Shown: positions 43,232-51,834 of the stretch, piece by piece
Layout: each line of letters starts with the position of its first letter
Position numbering within the stretch: the stretch's first letter is position 1
Assembly: GCF_052060015.1 (NCBI RefSeq)
Contig: NZ_JBPODZ010000003.1
Location: forward strand, 1-64,000
DNA length: 64,000 nucleotides
Direction of reading: 5' to 3'
Source of the DNA: Arhodomonas sp052060015
GTDB lineage: Bacteria > Pseudomonadota > Gammaproteobacteria > Nitrococcales > Nitrococcaceae
Position numbers and translations under genes: made by a program
The notes under the pieces: generated by a model
What the model was told of the DNA's origin: nothing
The model's database searches: none
Seen by the model: the letters and a program-made list of their open reading frames with translations, nothing else

Positions 43232-44590
43232 ATGAGTAACCATTTCGATCTGATCTGTATCGGTGGCGGCAGCGGCGGCGTGGCCACGGCCCGGCGGGCG
43301 GCCGCCTACGGCGCCAACTGCGCGGTGGTCGAGCGCGAGCGCCTCGGCGGGACCTGCGTCAACGTCGGCTGCGTGCCGAAGAAGGTGATGTGGAACGCCG
43401 CCCACACGGCGGGCGCACTGGAGCATGCCGCGGACTACGGCTTCGACGTGGACGTCCGCGGCCTGGACTGGGCGACGCTGGTGGAGCGACGCGAGGCCTA
43501 TATCCGCCGGTTGAACGGGATCTACGAGCGCAACCTGGACAACGCCGACGTCACCCTCCTGCGAGGCAGCGCGCGCTTCGTCGACGCCCATGCCATCGAG
43601 GTGGGCGGCGAGCGCTACAGCGCGGAGCGCTTTGTCATCGCCGTCGGCGGCGCACCGACCTGGCCCGACATCCCCGGCGCCGAGCTCGGCATCGACTCCG
43701 ATGGCTTCTTCGAGCTCACGGAGTGCCCCGACGAGGTGGCCGTGGTGGGCGCCGGCTACATCGCCGTGGAGCTCGCCGGCGTGCTCCATCAGCTGGGGGC
43801 GCGGGTGCGACTGGTGGTGCGGCGGGAGGCGCCGCTGCGCACCTTCGACCCCATCATCCGCGAGGCCTTCCTGGAGGCCGCGGCCGCCGACGGCATCGAG
43901 CTGGTCAACCGCTTCGTGCCCGAGCGCGTCACCCGGGAGAACGACGGCCTGGTGTTGCATGCCGAGGACGGACGCCAGATCGACGGACTGGACCAGGTGC
44001 TCTGGGCCATCGGCCGGGCGCCGGCCACTGCGGAGCTGGGGCTGGAGGCGGCCGGTGTGGAGACCGCCGCTGACGGCAGCATCCCGGTGGACGATTACCA
44101 GGTCACCAGCCGGCACCACATCCATGCCCTCGGCGACGTCACCGGCAACCCCTTCCCGCTGACGCCAGCCGCCATCGCCGCGGGCCGGCGCCTGGCCGAT
44201 CGCCTCTGGGGCGGCAAGGCCGGGCGCTACCTCCCCTACGAGAACATCCCCACGGTGGTGTTCACCCATCCGCCCATCGGCACCGTGGGGCTCACCGAGG
44301 ACGAGGCCCGGGCCCGCCACGGCGATGATGCGGTGACGGTCTACGCCACCCGCTTCATCCCCATGGAGTACGCGCTGGCCGAACAGCACGCCAAGCGCCG
44401 GAGTGCCATGAAGCTCGTCTGCGTCGGCCCCGAGGAACGGGTGGTGGGCATCCATCTCTTCGGCATGGGCTCCGACGAGATGCTGCAGGGCTTCGCGGTG
44501 GCGGTGCGCATGGGCGCTACCAAGGCGGACCTGGACGATACGGTGGCGATCCACCCCACCAGCGCCGAGGAAGTGGTCACGATGACGTGA
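43232..44590 (+). CDS. gor: glutathione-disulfide reductase
   Basis: The protein has 452 residues. The FAD site is LICIGGGSGGVATARRAAAY; the redox disulfide is Cys42 and Cys47 in GGTCVNVGCVPKKVMW; the NADPH domain has VAVVGAGYIAVELAGVL; the C-terminus has IPTVVFTHPPIGTVGLTE and the His-Pro of DTVAIHPTSAEEVVTM. The GCVPKKVMWN context and the HPTSAEE end favour glutathione reductase over lipoamide dehydrogenase. It maintains reduced glutathione in the cytoplasm. AGGGAA precedes the ATG. Confidence 0.94.
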   Translation: MSNHFDLICIGGGSGGVATARRAAAYGANCAVVERERLGGTCVNVGCVPKKVMWNAAHTAGALEHAADYGFDVDVRGLDWATLVERREAYIRRLNGIYERNLDNADVTLLRGSARFVDAHAIEVGGERYSAERFVIAVGGAPTWPDIPGAELGIDSDGFFELTECPDEVAVVGAGYIAVELAGVLHQLGARVRLVVRREAPLRTFDPIIREAFLEAAAADGIELVNRFVPERVTRENDGLVLHAEDGRQIDGLDQVLWAIGRAPATAELGLEAAGVETAADGSIPVDDYQVTSRHHIHALGDVTGNPFPLTPAAIAAGRRLADRLWGGKAGRYLPYENIPTVVFTHPPIGTVGLTEDEARARHGDDAVTVYATRFIPMEYALAEQHAKRRSAMKLVCVGPEERVVGIHLFGMGSDEMLQGFAVAVRMGATKADLDDTVAIHPTSAEEVVTMT

Positions 44591-44601
44591 CCCGATCGCT
44601 A

Positions 44602-44715
44602 GGCGGCGGGGTGCCGATACCGACAGCGAAGCGTCTGCGGCCAGGGATGGCCGCAGTCGAGCCTACAGGGATGTATTCACGGCGTCTTCGCTGGCGGTAT
44701 CGGCACCCCGCCGCC
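44602..44715. repeat. large nested palindromic intergenic repeat
   Basis: A 30-base outer arm at 44602-44631 pairs with 44686-44715 with one mismatch. The 54-base interior contains a second, perfect 9-bp hairpin at 44635-44656 (CTGCGGCCA-GGGA-TGGCCGCAG), followed by AGCCTACAGGGATGTATTCA. The nested layout and the tail look like REP/MITE-type palindromic elements of high-GC gammaproteobacteria rather than a simple terminator. It lies between gor and the gamma carbonic anhydrase gene and could end gor transcription. Confidence 0.75.
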
Positions 44716-44761
44716 GGGAATGGGCCCCCACGGTAGGACGGATGTGCGGAGAGATAAGGCA

Positions 44762-45292
44762 ATGATTCGAGCATTCGAGGGGCATGAGCCCCAAGTGGCG
44801 GCAAGCGCCTGGATCGACGAAACAGCGGTGGTGATCGGCGACGTCACCCTCGGCAACGACGTCTCCATCTGGCCCACCGCCGTCCTCCGCGGGGACGTCC
44901 ACCGCATCGTCATCGGAGATCGCAGCAACGTCCAGGACGGTACCGTCGTCCACGTCGCCCACGACGGGCCCTACAGCCCCGGCGGCTTCCCCACCGTGGT
45001 GGGCGAGGATGTCACTATCGGCCACCGCGCCGTGGTCCACGCCTGTACCGTGGGTAGCCGCGTATTGGTGGGCATGGGCGCGGTGATCATGGACGGTGCG
45101 GTGGTGGAGGACGACTGCATCATCGGCGCCTGCACCCTGGTGCCGCCGGGCCGGCGCCTGGAGGGCGGCTACCTCTACGTGGGCAGCCCGGCGAAGGCGG
45201 CGCGCGCGCTCACCGACGAGGAGCGCGAGCAGCTGGTCTACTCCGCCCACCACTACGTGCGTGTCAAGCGCCGCCACGAGGCGGGGGAGTAA
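44762..45292 (+). CDS. gamma-carbonic anhydrase family protein
   Basis: The protein has 176 residues of left-handed beta-helix hexapeptides (SAWIDETAVVIGDVTLGNDV, IWPTAVLRGDVHRIVIGDRS, VQDGTVVHVAHDG), ending in a C-terminal helix. Zinc-type His residues are present in VVHVAHDG and TIGHRAVVHACTV, so the catalytic set looks complete. This YrdA/CaiE-like group includes active carbonic anhydrases and uncertain members. The ATG follows an AGATAAGG site, and the stop overlaps the next gene's ATG by one base. Confidence 0.92.
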   Translation: MIRAFEGHEPQVAASAWIDETAVVIGDVTLGNDVSIWPTAVLRGDVHRIVIGDRSNVQDGTVVHVAHDGPYSPGGFPTVVGEDVTIGHRAVVHACTVGSRVLVGMGAVIMDGAVVEDDCIIGACTLVPPGRRLEGGYLYVGSPAKAARALTDEEREQLVYSAHHYVRVKRRHEAGE

Positions 45293-46344
45293 TGCCACGC
45301 CAGGCGCTGACCATCAACGGCACCACCGTCCGCCCCGGCGAGCGCCGCACCATCGACATCCCGGCGGCGCTGCTCTATACCCACGCCCCGGTGACGCTAC
45401 CGGTGCAGGTCATCCACGGCCGGCGCAGCGGGCCGGTGCTGCTGGTCAATGCCGCCATCCACGGCGACGAGATCAACGGGGTGGAGATCATCCGCCGGGT
45501 CCTGCAGCTACCGGTGCTCAAGCGCCTGCGCGGTACGCTGATGGCGGTGCCCATCGTCAACGTCTTCGGCTTCACCGACCGTTCCCGCTACCTGCCGGAC
45601 CGGCGCGATCTCAACCGCGCCTTCCCCGGCAGCCAGCGTGGCTCCCTGGCCGGGCGGCTGGCGAACCTCTTCCGCACCGAGGTGCTCGCCCACGCCACCC
45701 ACGTCATCGACCTGCACACCGCCGCCATCCACCGGGAGAACCTGCCGCAGATCCGCGCCAACCTGGACGACGACGACTGCGCCGCCATGGCGCGGGCCTT
45801 CGGCACGCCGGTGATCGTCAACACCCCGCTCATCGAGGGCAGCCTGCGCAAGACCTGCAGCGACGAGAACCGGCCGGTGGTGACCTACGAGGCCGGCGAG
45901 GCCCTGCGCTTCGACGAGGCCTCCATCAAGGCCGGTGTCCAGGGCGTGCTGCAGGTGATGTGGCACTTAGGGATGGTGGCCCAGAGCCGGGTGCGCCGAC
46001 GGCGGGGCAACAGCTACGCCGCCAATACCAGCAGCTGGACCCGCGCCGAGCAGGACGGCATGTTCCGCGCCATCGTCCCCCTCGGCGAGCACGTGGAGGA
46101 GGGTCAGGCCCTGGGCTACATCGCCGACCCCTTCGGGGAGAAGGAGATCCCGGTGGAGGCCGGCACCAGCGGCATCGTCATCGGCCGCAACAACCTCCCG
46201 CTGGTCCATGAGGGCGAGGCGCTGTTCCACATCGCTCGCTTCGACGCCAGCCGCCGCGTCGCCCGCTACGTCCAGGCCTTCAACCGCGAGCTCGAGGAGG
46301 ACCAGGACTGGCAGGGCCCCGAGCCGGAGCCGCCCATCGTATGA
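45292..46344 (+). CDS. succinylglutamate desuccinylase/aspartoacylase-family metallohydrolase
   Basis: The protein has 350 residues. The M14-type zinc site appears as AAIHGDEINGVEII (His and Glu) and THVIDLHTAAIHR (second His). PDRRDLNRAFPGSQRGSLA is the substrate-binding segment typical of AstE/aspartoacylase. The C-terminal 80 residues (FRAIVPLGEHVEEGQALGYI) form a beta-sandwich like those of related biotinyl-type folds. The substrate is unknown; removal of an acyl or glutamate group from an N-capped amino acid or peptide is expected. It is translationally coupled to the gamma carbonic anhydrase gene (TAATG). Confidence 0.87.
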   Translation: MPRQALTINGTTVRPGERRTIDIPAALLYTHAPVTLPVQVIHGRRSGPVLLVNAAIHGDEINGVEIIRRVLQLPVLKRLRGTLMAVPIVNVFGFTDRSRYLPDRRDLNRAFPGSQRGSLAGRLANLFRTEVLAHATHVIDLHTAAIHRENLPQIRANLDDDDCAAMARAFGTPVIVNTPLIEGSLRKTCSDENRPVVTYEAGEALRFDEASIKAGVQGVLQVMWHLGMVAQSRVRRRRGNSYAANTSSWTRAEQDGMFRAIVPLGEHVEEGQALGYIADPFGEKEIPVEAGTSGIVIGRNNLPLVHEGEALFHIARFDASRRVARYVQAFNRELEEDQDWQGPEPEPPIV

Positions 46345-46447
46345 GCCGCGGGGCGCCGATCCCGTGAACCCGTCCCGACCCTAGCGCGACATGTTCTGTC
46401 GCGCCACGGCGCCATAATGCATGCGTGGCAACAGGGAGGGGGGATCC

Positions 46448-46870
46448 ATGGCGCATCTCGGCACTTTCACGGTCGATCACCTGGTCTATGGCGTCTACGC
46501 CGCGCCCTGCGGGCCAGTGGCGCTGTGGCTGGAGGGCGGCTATTCCACCCGCAAGGGCAGCCTGTTCCAGCGCATGTACCACCCCACCGATCCCTTCGGC
46601 ACTGACTATGCCACCACCGACGACGTGGATCTGGCCGATAATGCCTGGGCCGTGCTCAATGCCGCCCGGCCGCTGGTGCTGAACTGGATCCACGGGAGCC
46701 GGCCGGCGTGGTTCTTCATCGCCACGGACTCGCCGCGCAAGCAGCGCATCTTCCGTCGCATGGCCCGCCGGGCGTTGGATGAGCTTCCGGATTACGAGCT
46801 CCAGGAGCTGCAGGGCCGGTTGTATTTCTTCCGCCAGGCGCGCCGCCGGCTGGAGCAACGGGCGGCGTGA
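46448..46870 (+). CDS. 140-residue protein of unknown function
   Basis: A GGGAGGGGG site precedes this ATG, so it is chosen over an in-frame start at 46421. The sequence is soluble and mixed alpha/beta: TFTVDHLVYGVYAAPCGPVA, YHPTDPFGTDYATTDDVDLA, LNWIHGSRPAWFFIATDS and an Arg-rich helical tail (RIFRRMARRALDEL, RRRLEQRAA). I do not recognise a family. There is no signal peptide. It stands alone between the deacylase and another unknown gene on the same strand. Confidence 0.7.
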   Translation: MAHLGTFTVDHLVYGVYAAPCGPVALWLEGGYSTRKGSLFQRMYHPTDPFGTDYATTDDVDLADNAWAVLNAARPLVLNWIHGSRPAWFFIATDSPRKQRIFRRMARRALDELPDYELQELQGRLYFFRQARRRLEQRAA

Positions 46871-46940
46871 GTGCCGCCACGATTGTGCCCCGGCGCCTGC
46901 GCCCCCTAGCATCAGGATTGGAAGGACAGGAGGTCTCCCC

Positions 46941-47561
46941 ATGTGGCCGATCACCGAATTCCTCGCACGACGGCTCGGCAACCCCCGCCGGCGTGAGCTC
47001 ATCCACGCCCTGGTGGACCGGCTGGACGCGCGTAACCGGAGCAAGGCGTTCCGGCGGATCACCCGCCTGGTGGACGAGGGCGAATGCCCGCCGGATCTGG
47101 CGCAGCGGCTGCTCGGCATCTTCCCGGAGGACCGCGCCGCCCTGAACGAGGCCATCGAGCGGACCCGCGCCCGGCGCCGGCAGCAGATGGCGGCCGAACG
47201 CGAGGCACAGGAGCGGGCGCGCTTCCGGCCGCATCTGTTCATCCGCACGGAGCGCGCGCGGCCGACCCAGATCACCCTATTCGCCCTCCTTGGCGGCGTC
47301 GACCGCCAGCTCAAGCGCCCGCTGCCGGGGGACATCGCCGACCGTGACCCCGCCGAGCAGCAGCGGCTCGTCCACGAGGCGGTAGCGGCACACATCGCCG
47401 AATGCGGCCCGGAACGGGAGGTCCGGTTCATGGGACGCACCACCGGCTATCTCTACCGCCCGCGATCCGGTGAGCGCTACGAGGTGGCGTTGGACGGCAC
47501 CATCACTGAAGGGGACCGGGGCGCCTTCCATGAGCCGCGGGCCGCCGTGGCGCTGCGGTGA
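46941..47561 (+). CDS. 206-residue protein of unknown function, Arg-rich
   Basis: AGGAGGT lies before the ATG at 46941. The first 110 residues are helical and charged (RRLGNPRRRELIHALVDRLD, DLAQRLLGIFPEDRAALNEA, a basic coil ARRRQQMAAEREAQERARF). The rest contains HLFIRTERARPTQITLFALL and RFMGRTTGYLYRPRSGERYE. There are no catalytic motifs, signal or membrane segments. The helical basic part suggests nucleic-acid or protein binding, but this is speculative. Confidence 0.7.
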   Translation: MWPITEFLARRLGNPRRRELIHALVDRLDARNRSKAFRRITRLVDEGECPPDLAQRLLGIFPEDRAALNEAIERTRARRRQQMAAEREAQERARFRPHLFIRTERARPTQITLFALLGGVDRQLKRPLPGDIADRDPAEQQRLVHEAVAAHIAECGPEREVRFMGRTTGYLYRPRSGERYEVALDGTITEGDRGAFHEPRAAVALR

Positions 47562-47626
47562 TGATCCGCAACGGCATCCGCGCGGCGTTTGGTCCCCTCC
47601 CCAAGAGAATCACAGAAGGAGCCCGC

Positions 47627-48568
47627 ATGTCCGGCATCGATCTCATCGGCGACATCCACGGCCATGCCGACGCCCTCGAGGCGTTGCTCAAGGAGCTCGG
47701 CTACCGCGAGCGCCAGGGCGTCTACCGGCACCCCGCAGGGCGCCGCGTCATCTTCGTCGGCGACTTTATCGACCGCGGCCCGCACCAGGAGCGGGTGCTG
47801 CGCCTGGCGCGGGGGATGTGCGACGCCGGCCACGCCCGGGCGGTGATGGGCAACCACGAGTACAACGCCGTATGCTTCATGACCCCGGATCCGGAGCGCC
47901 CCGGCGCGCATCTGCGTCCGCACAGCGACAAGAACCTCAAGCAACACCGCGAGTTTCTCGGGCAGATGGATTCCTGGTTGAAGCAGTGGTCCCAGGCCCA
48001 CCGGGACTGGGTGCAATGGTTTCGGACCCTGCCCCTGTGGCTGGAGGAGGAGGGCCTGCGGGCCATCCACGCCTGCTGGCACCCCGGCCACCAGCGTACC
48101 CTCGCGCCCTACCTGGACGAGGGGAACCGCCTCACCGGGGAGGGCTTCGTCGCCACCTCCCGAAAGGACACTCCGGAATACGAGGCCCTGGAGACGCTGC
48201 TCAAAGGCCTGGAGGTCCGGCTGCCGGAGGGGCACTGCTTCGAGGATAAGGATGACCACGAGCGTCGCGAGGTCCGGGTGCGCTGGTGGGAGGATCGGCC
48301 GCTGACCTACCGCGAGGGCGCCATCCTGGAAGACGAGATCCGCAAGCGCCTACCCGATCTCCCCCTGCCCGAGGCGGCCCGCCTCGGTTACCCGGGTGAC
48401 AAACCGGTGTTCGTGGGCCACTACTGGATGCAGGGGGATCCTGCGCCCATGGCGCCCCAGGTGGCCTGCCTGGACTACAGCATCGCCAAGGAGGGCAAGC
48501 TCTGCGCCTACCGCTGGGACGGCGAGCCTGAGCTCTCGGGCGACAACTTCGTCTGGGTCGCCGAGTGA
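47627..48568 (+). CDS. calcineurin-like metallophosphoesterase
   Basis: The protein has 313 residues. PPP/PrpA-type metal motifs are complete: DLIGDIHGHADALE (Asp9, His11), FVGDFIDRGPHQ, MGNHEYNAV, and later His in IHACWHPGHQ and VFVGHYWM. It is probably a bacterial Ser/Thr phosphatase or diadenosine-polyphosphate hydrolase. AAGGAG 7 bases upstream fixes the start at 47627; an in-frame ATG at 47558 overlaps the previous gene. Confidence 0.88.
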   Translation: MSGIDLIGDIHGHADALEALLKELGYRERQGVYRHPAGRRVIFVGDFIDRGPHQERVLRLARGMCDAGHARAVMGNHEYNAVCFMTPDPERPGAHLRPHSDKNLKQHREFLGQMDSWLKQWSQAHRDWVQWFRTLPLWLEEEGLRAIHACWHPGHQRTLAPYLDEGNRLTGEGFVATSRKDTPEYEALETLLKGLEVRLPEGHCFEDKDDHERREVRVRWWEDRPLTYREGAILEDEIRKRLPDLPLPEAARLGYPGDKPVFVGHYWMQGDPAPMAPQVACLDYSIAKEGKLCAYRWDGEPELSGDNFVWVAE

Positions 48569-48704
48569 GCCGGCGCCCCGGTGACGCCTTGCGCCAAGGT
48601 ACTTTCATGCCGTGTGCTTCGGTAGGTGGCGTAGCAACATTGCGTTGTGCGGGCTGGCGCGGTGTAGGATGCTATTTGGCCCGCACTGAAGTGAGAAGGT
48701 GGGT

Positions 48705-48890
48705 ATGGCTACTGCAAAGGAGCGGATGGCGCACATCATAGAGGCGCAGCCCGAGGACAGCTCCTACGAGGAGATCCTACGGGAGTTGGCATTTGCCCGG
48801 ATGGTCGATCGTGGCATGGAGGATTCCGATGCTGGCCGCACTATTGGTAATCAGGAGATGCGGGAGCGTATCCGCACGTGGCGGAGTTGA
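48705..48890 (+). CDS. antitoxin of ParE/RelE-type toxin-antitoxin pair
   Basis: The protein has 61 residues with AGAAGGTGGGT before the ATG. The sequence is acidic and helical (MATAKERMAHIIEAQPEDSS, YEEILRELAFARMVDRGMED, ending GNQEMRERIRTWRS). This fits antitoxins that lack an obvious DNA-binding motif and neutralise ParE/RelE toxins. It overlaps the downstream toxin gene by 13 bases, the normal antitoxin-first arrangement. Confidence 0.78.
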   Translation: MATAKERMAHIIEAQPEDSSYEEILRELAFARMVDRGMEDSDAGRTIGNQEMRERIRTWRS

Positions 48891-49174
48891 ACTGGACGGC
48901 CGAAGCGCAATGGTGGCTTGAAGATATTTACCGTTACGTCGCGCGGGATAATCCCGCCGCAGCGGCTGATCTGGTCGAAGGGATTTATCAAAGGGCGCAG
49001 GTTCTGGCCGACTTCCCGCAGATTGGTTACCGATACGAAGCGCTCCCAACGCGGGAGATCCGGGTTCTCCTCTACGGTCACTATCGTATCGCTTACCTAA
49101 TCAAGGCAGACGATAGTGTCGACATCCTTGGTATATTCCACGGCGCTATGGAGATCGAGCGCTATATCATATAG
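48878..49174 (+). CDS. ParE/RelE-family toxin
   Basis: The protein has 98 residues with a GTG start inside the antitoxin gene. The ParE/RelE fold is recognised from AELNWTAEAQWWLEDIYRYV, DNPAAAADLVEGIYQRAQVL, DFPQIGYRYEALPTREIRV and YGHYRIAYLIKADDSVDILG. ParE-like proteins poison gyrase and RelE-like ones cleave ribosome-bound mRNA; the sequence alone does not decide between them, although the Ala-rich ALPTREIRVLLYGHYRIAY part looks ParE-like. The next gene starts 13 bp later. Confidence 0.85.
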   Translation: MAELNWTAEAQWWLEDIYRYVARDNPAAAADLVEGIYQRAQVLADFPQIGYRYEALPTREIRVLLYGHYRIAYLIKADDSVDILGIFHGAMEIERYII

Positions 49175-49187
49175 CGGAAGTTGCCCA

Positions 49188-50189
49188 ATGGCCTTCCTGA
49201 AGATCGGCGAAAAGGACCGCGACGGCCGCCAGAAGCGCATCGAACACACCGGCAAGTACCTGCGCGCGAGCCGCACCGGCGGCGTGTCGCTGCGGGCCCA
49301 TGCGCGGGCCGCCGGCGTGAACGTCACCGGCAACACCAGCCACGGGGTCCGCGTCTCCACCCGGCTGGCCAAGAACACCCAGGTCGCCTTCCAGAACGGC
49401 CGGTTCATCCTCCGCGGGCGCTACGGCTCGGACGCCGCCAAGCTCAATGTCTCCAAGTCCGGCGTCTCTGTCTCCACCAAGACCCCGGTGGGCGCCTTCA
49501 ACTGGGTCCGTCCCGGGCGCTCGTCGTTCAAGCTGGCCGGCGTCCAGTTGCGCGGCCACAAGGCGGCCTACCTCCAGGCGGTCTATCTCGTCTTCGCCAT
49601 GGCGTTCGCCGTGGTCGGCCTGGTGCTGCAGATCCTGGGCGCCGCGGCCGGTTTGGTGCTGCAGGGCGTGCAGGCCATCGTCGCCCGTGGGGCCCAGGCC
49701 CGCCAGGCGAGGGAGCGGCCGGGCCTCACCGCCGCCGACGTGGCGGAGGAGGGGCAGCGGATCCTCAGCGGCCAGGGTGTGGAACTGGAGCGGGAGCCCC
49801 ATCGCGACCTCTTCGCTGCCCTGGTGTTCACCGTGGCCTGCCTGGGCCGGGGCTGGCGCGAGCTCGATCCCGCCTCCGTCGGTATGGGTCAGCCGGAAAC
49901 CGCCGCCGGCCATGCCCTGGCGGATGACGTGCGCACCGCCGGCGGCCAGCTGCGGAAATGGCTCGCTGCGGCGACCGAGGCGGAGGATCCGACAGCGATA
50001 CTGGGCGTGCTACAGCAGCTCGCCGCGGCCTTCGCTCCCAAGGTGGATGGCCCCACCCGCGCCGAGGCCCTGCTCTCCCTGGATGACGCCTGCCTCGCTG
50101 CCGGCCCCCGGACCCTGCTCCAGGACGGCATGATCGACATCCTCGCCGAGACCCTGGGCGTCGAGGTGGCCCTGGAGGGCGAGTCGTGA
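49188..50189 (+). CDS. membrane protein with DUF4236-like N-terminus
   Basis: The protein has 333 residues. The N-terminal part carries strand-rich repeats with KLNVSKSGVSVSTKTPVGAF, reminiscent of the DUF4236 SKSG-type motif. One or two membrane segments follow near 125-160 (LVFAMAFAVVGLVLQILGAA), then a helical cytoplasmic domain. The function is unknown. It starts 13 bp after the toxin and overlaps the DUF3320-like gene by GTGA. All four genes 48705-50905 may therefore be one transcription unit. Confidence 0.65.
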   Translation: MAFLKIGEKDRDGRQKRIEHTGKYLRASRTGGVSLRAHARAAGVNVTGNTSHGVRVSTRLAKNTQVAFQNGRFILRGRYGSDAAKLNVSKSGVSVSTKTPVGAFNWVRPGRSSFKLAGVQLRGHKAAYLQAVYLVFAMAFAVVGLVLQILGAAAGLVLQGVQAIVARGAQARQARERPGLTAADVAEEGQRILSGQGVELEREPHRDLFAALVFTVACLGRGWRELDPASVGMGQPETAAGHALADDVRTAGGQLRKWLAAATEAEDPTAILGVLQQLAAAFAPKVDGPTRAEALLSLDDACLAAGPRTLLQDGMIDILAETLGVEVALEGES

Positions 50190-50905
50190 GCGGGGGCGAG
50201 CCGACCGGTTTCGATGGCGTCGTGGCCCTCCACGAGCAGCTGATCCGAACGCCGGATACGGAGGCCACCGGCGAGGCCCTGCACCCCGGCCGACTGGCGC
50301 CGCCCCAACACTGGACGCCCTCCCTCGAGCCGCTCGCGCCCTACCAGGCGGTGGATCCGGCAGGGCTGGGCCTTGCCGGCCACGGGGACTTCCATGACAT
50401 CCCGGACCGAGACCTGGACCTGGCGGTGCTGCACGTGGCGGGTGCCGAGGGGCCCGTTCATTTCCGGGTCCTCGCGGATCGTCTGCTCACCGCCGCCGAG
50501 GTCGGCCGCCTCGGTTCCCGCATCCGCGCCCGCATCGAGGCGCGTCTCGAGGCCCTGGAGGGCGCCGGTGCCCTGGAGCGCCGTGGTGACTTCGCCGGCC
50601 GCGGGGCGCAGTTCCTGACACCCCGGTTCCGCGACTGGCGCGCCGCACCGGAGAAGACCCGGGACCTCGACTACGTGCACGACAGTGAGCTGATGCTCTG
50701 CCTCTTCCGCGCCGTGTTGGAGGCCGAGGGCATCGACGCGGAAACGGCGATGAACAACGGGCTCCACCGCATCGGCTTCATCCGCCTGACCCAGAACGCC
50801 CGCGAACGACTCCAGGCGCCGCTGCGGGCACTCCTCGACGAGGCGATGCTCCAACAGGACAACGGCCGGCTGACCCTCGGGGCCGATGCGTTCCGGCGGT
50901 GGTGA
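50186..50905 (+). CDS. stand-alone DUF3320-like protein
   Basis: The protein has 239 residues with a GTG start overlapping the preceding gene. The core DLDLAVLHVAGAEGPVHFRV, LGSRIRARIEARLEALEGAG and ALERRGDFAGRGAQFL resembles the DUF3320 domain (EGPxH motif plus a winged-helix-like segment), usually found at the C-terminus of large SF1 helicases such as DUF4011 proteins. Here it occurs without a helicase. A DNA-binding or adaptor role is inferred. Pairing with a membrane protein is unusual. Confidence 0.55.
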   Translation: MSGGEPTGFDGVVALHEQLIRTPDTEATGEALHPGRLAPPQHWTPSLEPLAPYQAVDPAGLGLAGHGDFHDIPDRDLDLAVLHVAGAEGPVHFRVLADRLLTAAEVGRLGSRIRARIEARLEALEGAGALERRGDFAGRGAQFLTPRFRDWRAAPEKTRDLDYVHDSELMLCLFRAVLEAEGIDAETAMNNGLHRIGFIRLTQNARERLQAPLRALLDEAMLQQDNGRLTLGADAFRRW

Positions 50906-51164
50906 GGCGGCCATGCACCGCCACGTGCAGCCACTGCAGAGGGGTCCATTTCATGGGCCCGATGAGCGCCTGATACGTGGCTTCCTAGCGTCTCCCCATT
51001 TTTCGGTCATGTCGCTGCCCGCCGACCAAGAGAGCTCGTCGATGGTGCCTTCCGTGCCGGTTCGGTTGTGCCATGGCTGGCGCGGATCGCTGCCGGGAGG
51101 CAGTACCGGTCATCGAGACACCGCGGAAGCCAGGCTAAACCGCTGCCGGAAACTAACCCACGCA

Positions 51165-51572
51165 TCACCCGAGCAACCAGTTCTTGACGTGCAGTGACGG
51201 GACGCGTTCGAATTCGCGCGTATTGGCAGTCACGAGTGTCAGGTCCGCGGCCAGCGCGTGCGCCGCGATCAACAGATCGTTCGGACCGATCGGGACGCCC
51301 TCGCGCGCTAGGCAATGGCGGATTTCTCCGTAGTGACGGTCGGCGGGCGGTTCCAGCGGCAGGATTTCGATGGCGGATAACAACAGGTCGATCCGTTCGG
51401 CAAGCTTTCGTGATCCCGACTTCTCGGCCCCGTAGCGCAGCTCGGCGGCGACGACGATGCTGGTGCCGATCGAATCCTCGCCGACCTCGGCGATGCGAGC
51501 AGCCACCCGACCGCCTGGCCGCCGCACGAGATTCGAGATCACATTGGTGTCGAGCAGATAGCGAAGCGACAC
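51165..51572 (-). CDS. vapC: VapC-type PIN-domain toxin
   Basis: The protein has 135 residues. The PIN-domain acidic residues are visible: Asp8 in YLLDTNVIS, Glu44 in VVAAELRYGAEKS, Asp99 in GPNDLLIAAHA, and Asn117 in LTLVTANTREF. It is a Mg-dependent ribonuclease that in known cases cleaves tRNA or rRNA. It lies 3 bp after vapB in the same operon. Confidence 0.94.
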   Translation of the reverse strand: MSLRYLLDTNVISNLVRRPGGRVAARIAEVGEDSIGTSIVVAAELRYGAEKSGSRKLAERIDLLLSAIEILPLEPPADRHYGEIRHCLAREGVPIGPNDLLIAAHALAADLTLVTANTREFERVPSLHVKNWLLG

Positions 51573-51575
51573 GCC

Positions 51576-51818
51576 TTAGAGCTCGACTTCGTCGAGGGAG
51601 GCGAGGTCCTCGTCGATGTCGGGGAATGGCTCTTCCAGCGGCTCCAGAGAGGCGAGCAGCGCCAACAGGTGGCCCTTGCGCACCGGCTCGATAATCAGGC
51701 GGTCGCCCTCTTTGCGTATGATGGCCTCGTCCCCTGCAAGCTCGAGTTCGCGCGGGATACGCAAGGCTTGGTTGCGGCCATTGCGGAATAGCCGGACGTG
51801 GCGCTCGGTTTCAGTCAT
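51576..51818 (-). CDS. vapB: VapB-type antitoxin
   Basis: The protein has 80 residues. The N-terminal SpoVT/AbrB-like swapped-hairpin DNA-binding motif reads RHVRLFRNGRNQALRIPREL, followed by EAIIRKEGDRLIIEP. The acidic C-terminus (EEPFPDIDEDLASLDEVEL) wraps VapC. GAGGATCG lies before the ATG. It probably represses its own promoter through the adjacent palindrome. Confidence 0.94.
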   Translation of the reverse strand: MTETERHVRLFRNGRNQALRIPRELELAGDEAIIRKEGDRLIIEPVRKGHLLALLASLEPLEEPFPDIDEDLASLDEVEL

Positions 51819-51834
51819 GCTCGATCCTCATGAT

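Noticed and set aside
43097..44554. Long minus-strand open frame of about 485 codons opposite gor
   Set aside because: It is antisense to a complete glutathione reductase and its translation is His/Gly/Val-rich without any motif; high GC removes stops in this frame.
51007..51164. Minus-strand peptide with GSGLAWLPR resembling the end of a LysR-type regulator
   Set aside because: The match is too short and the surrounding residues do not fit; not enough to call a relic.
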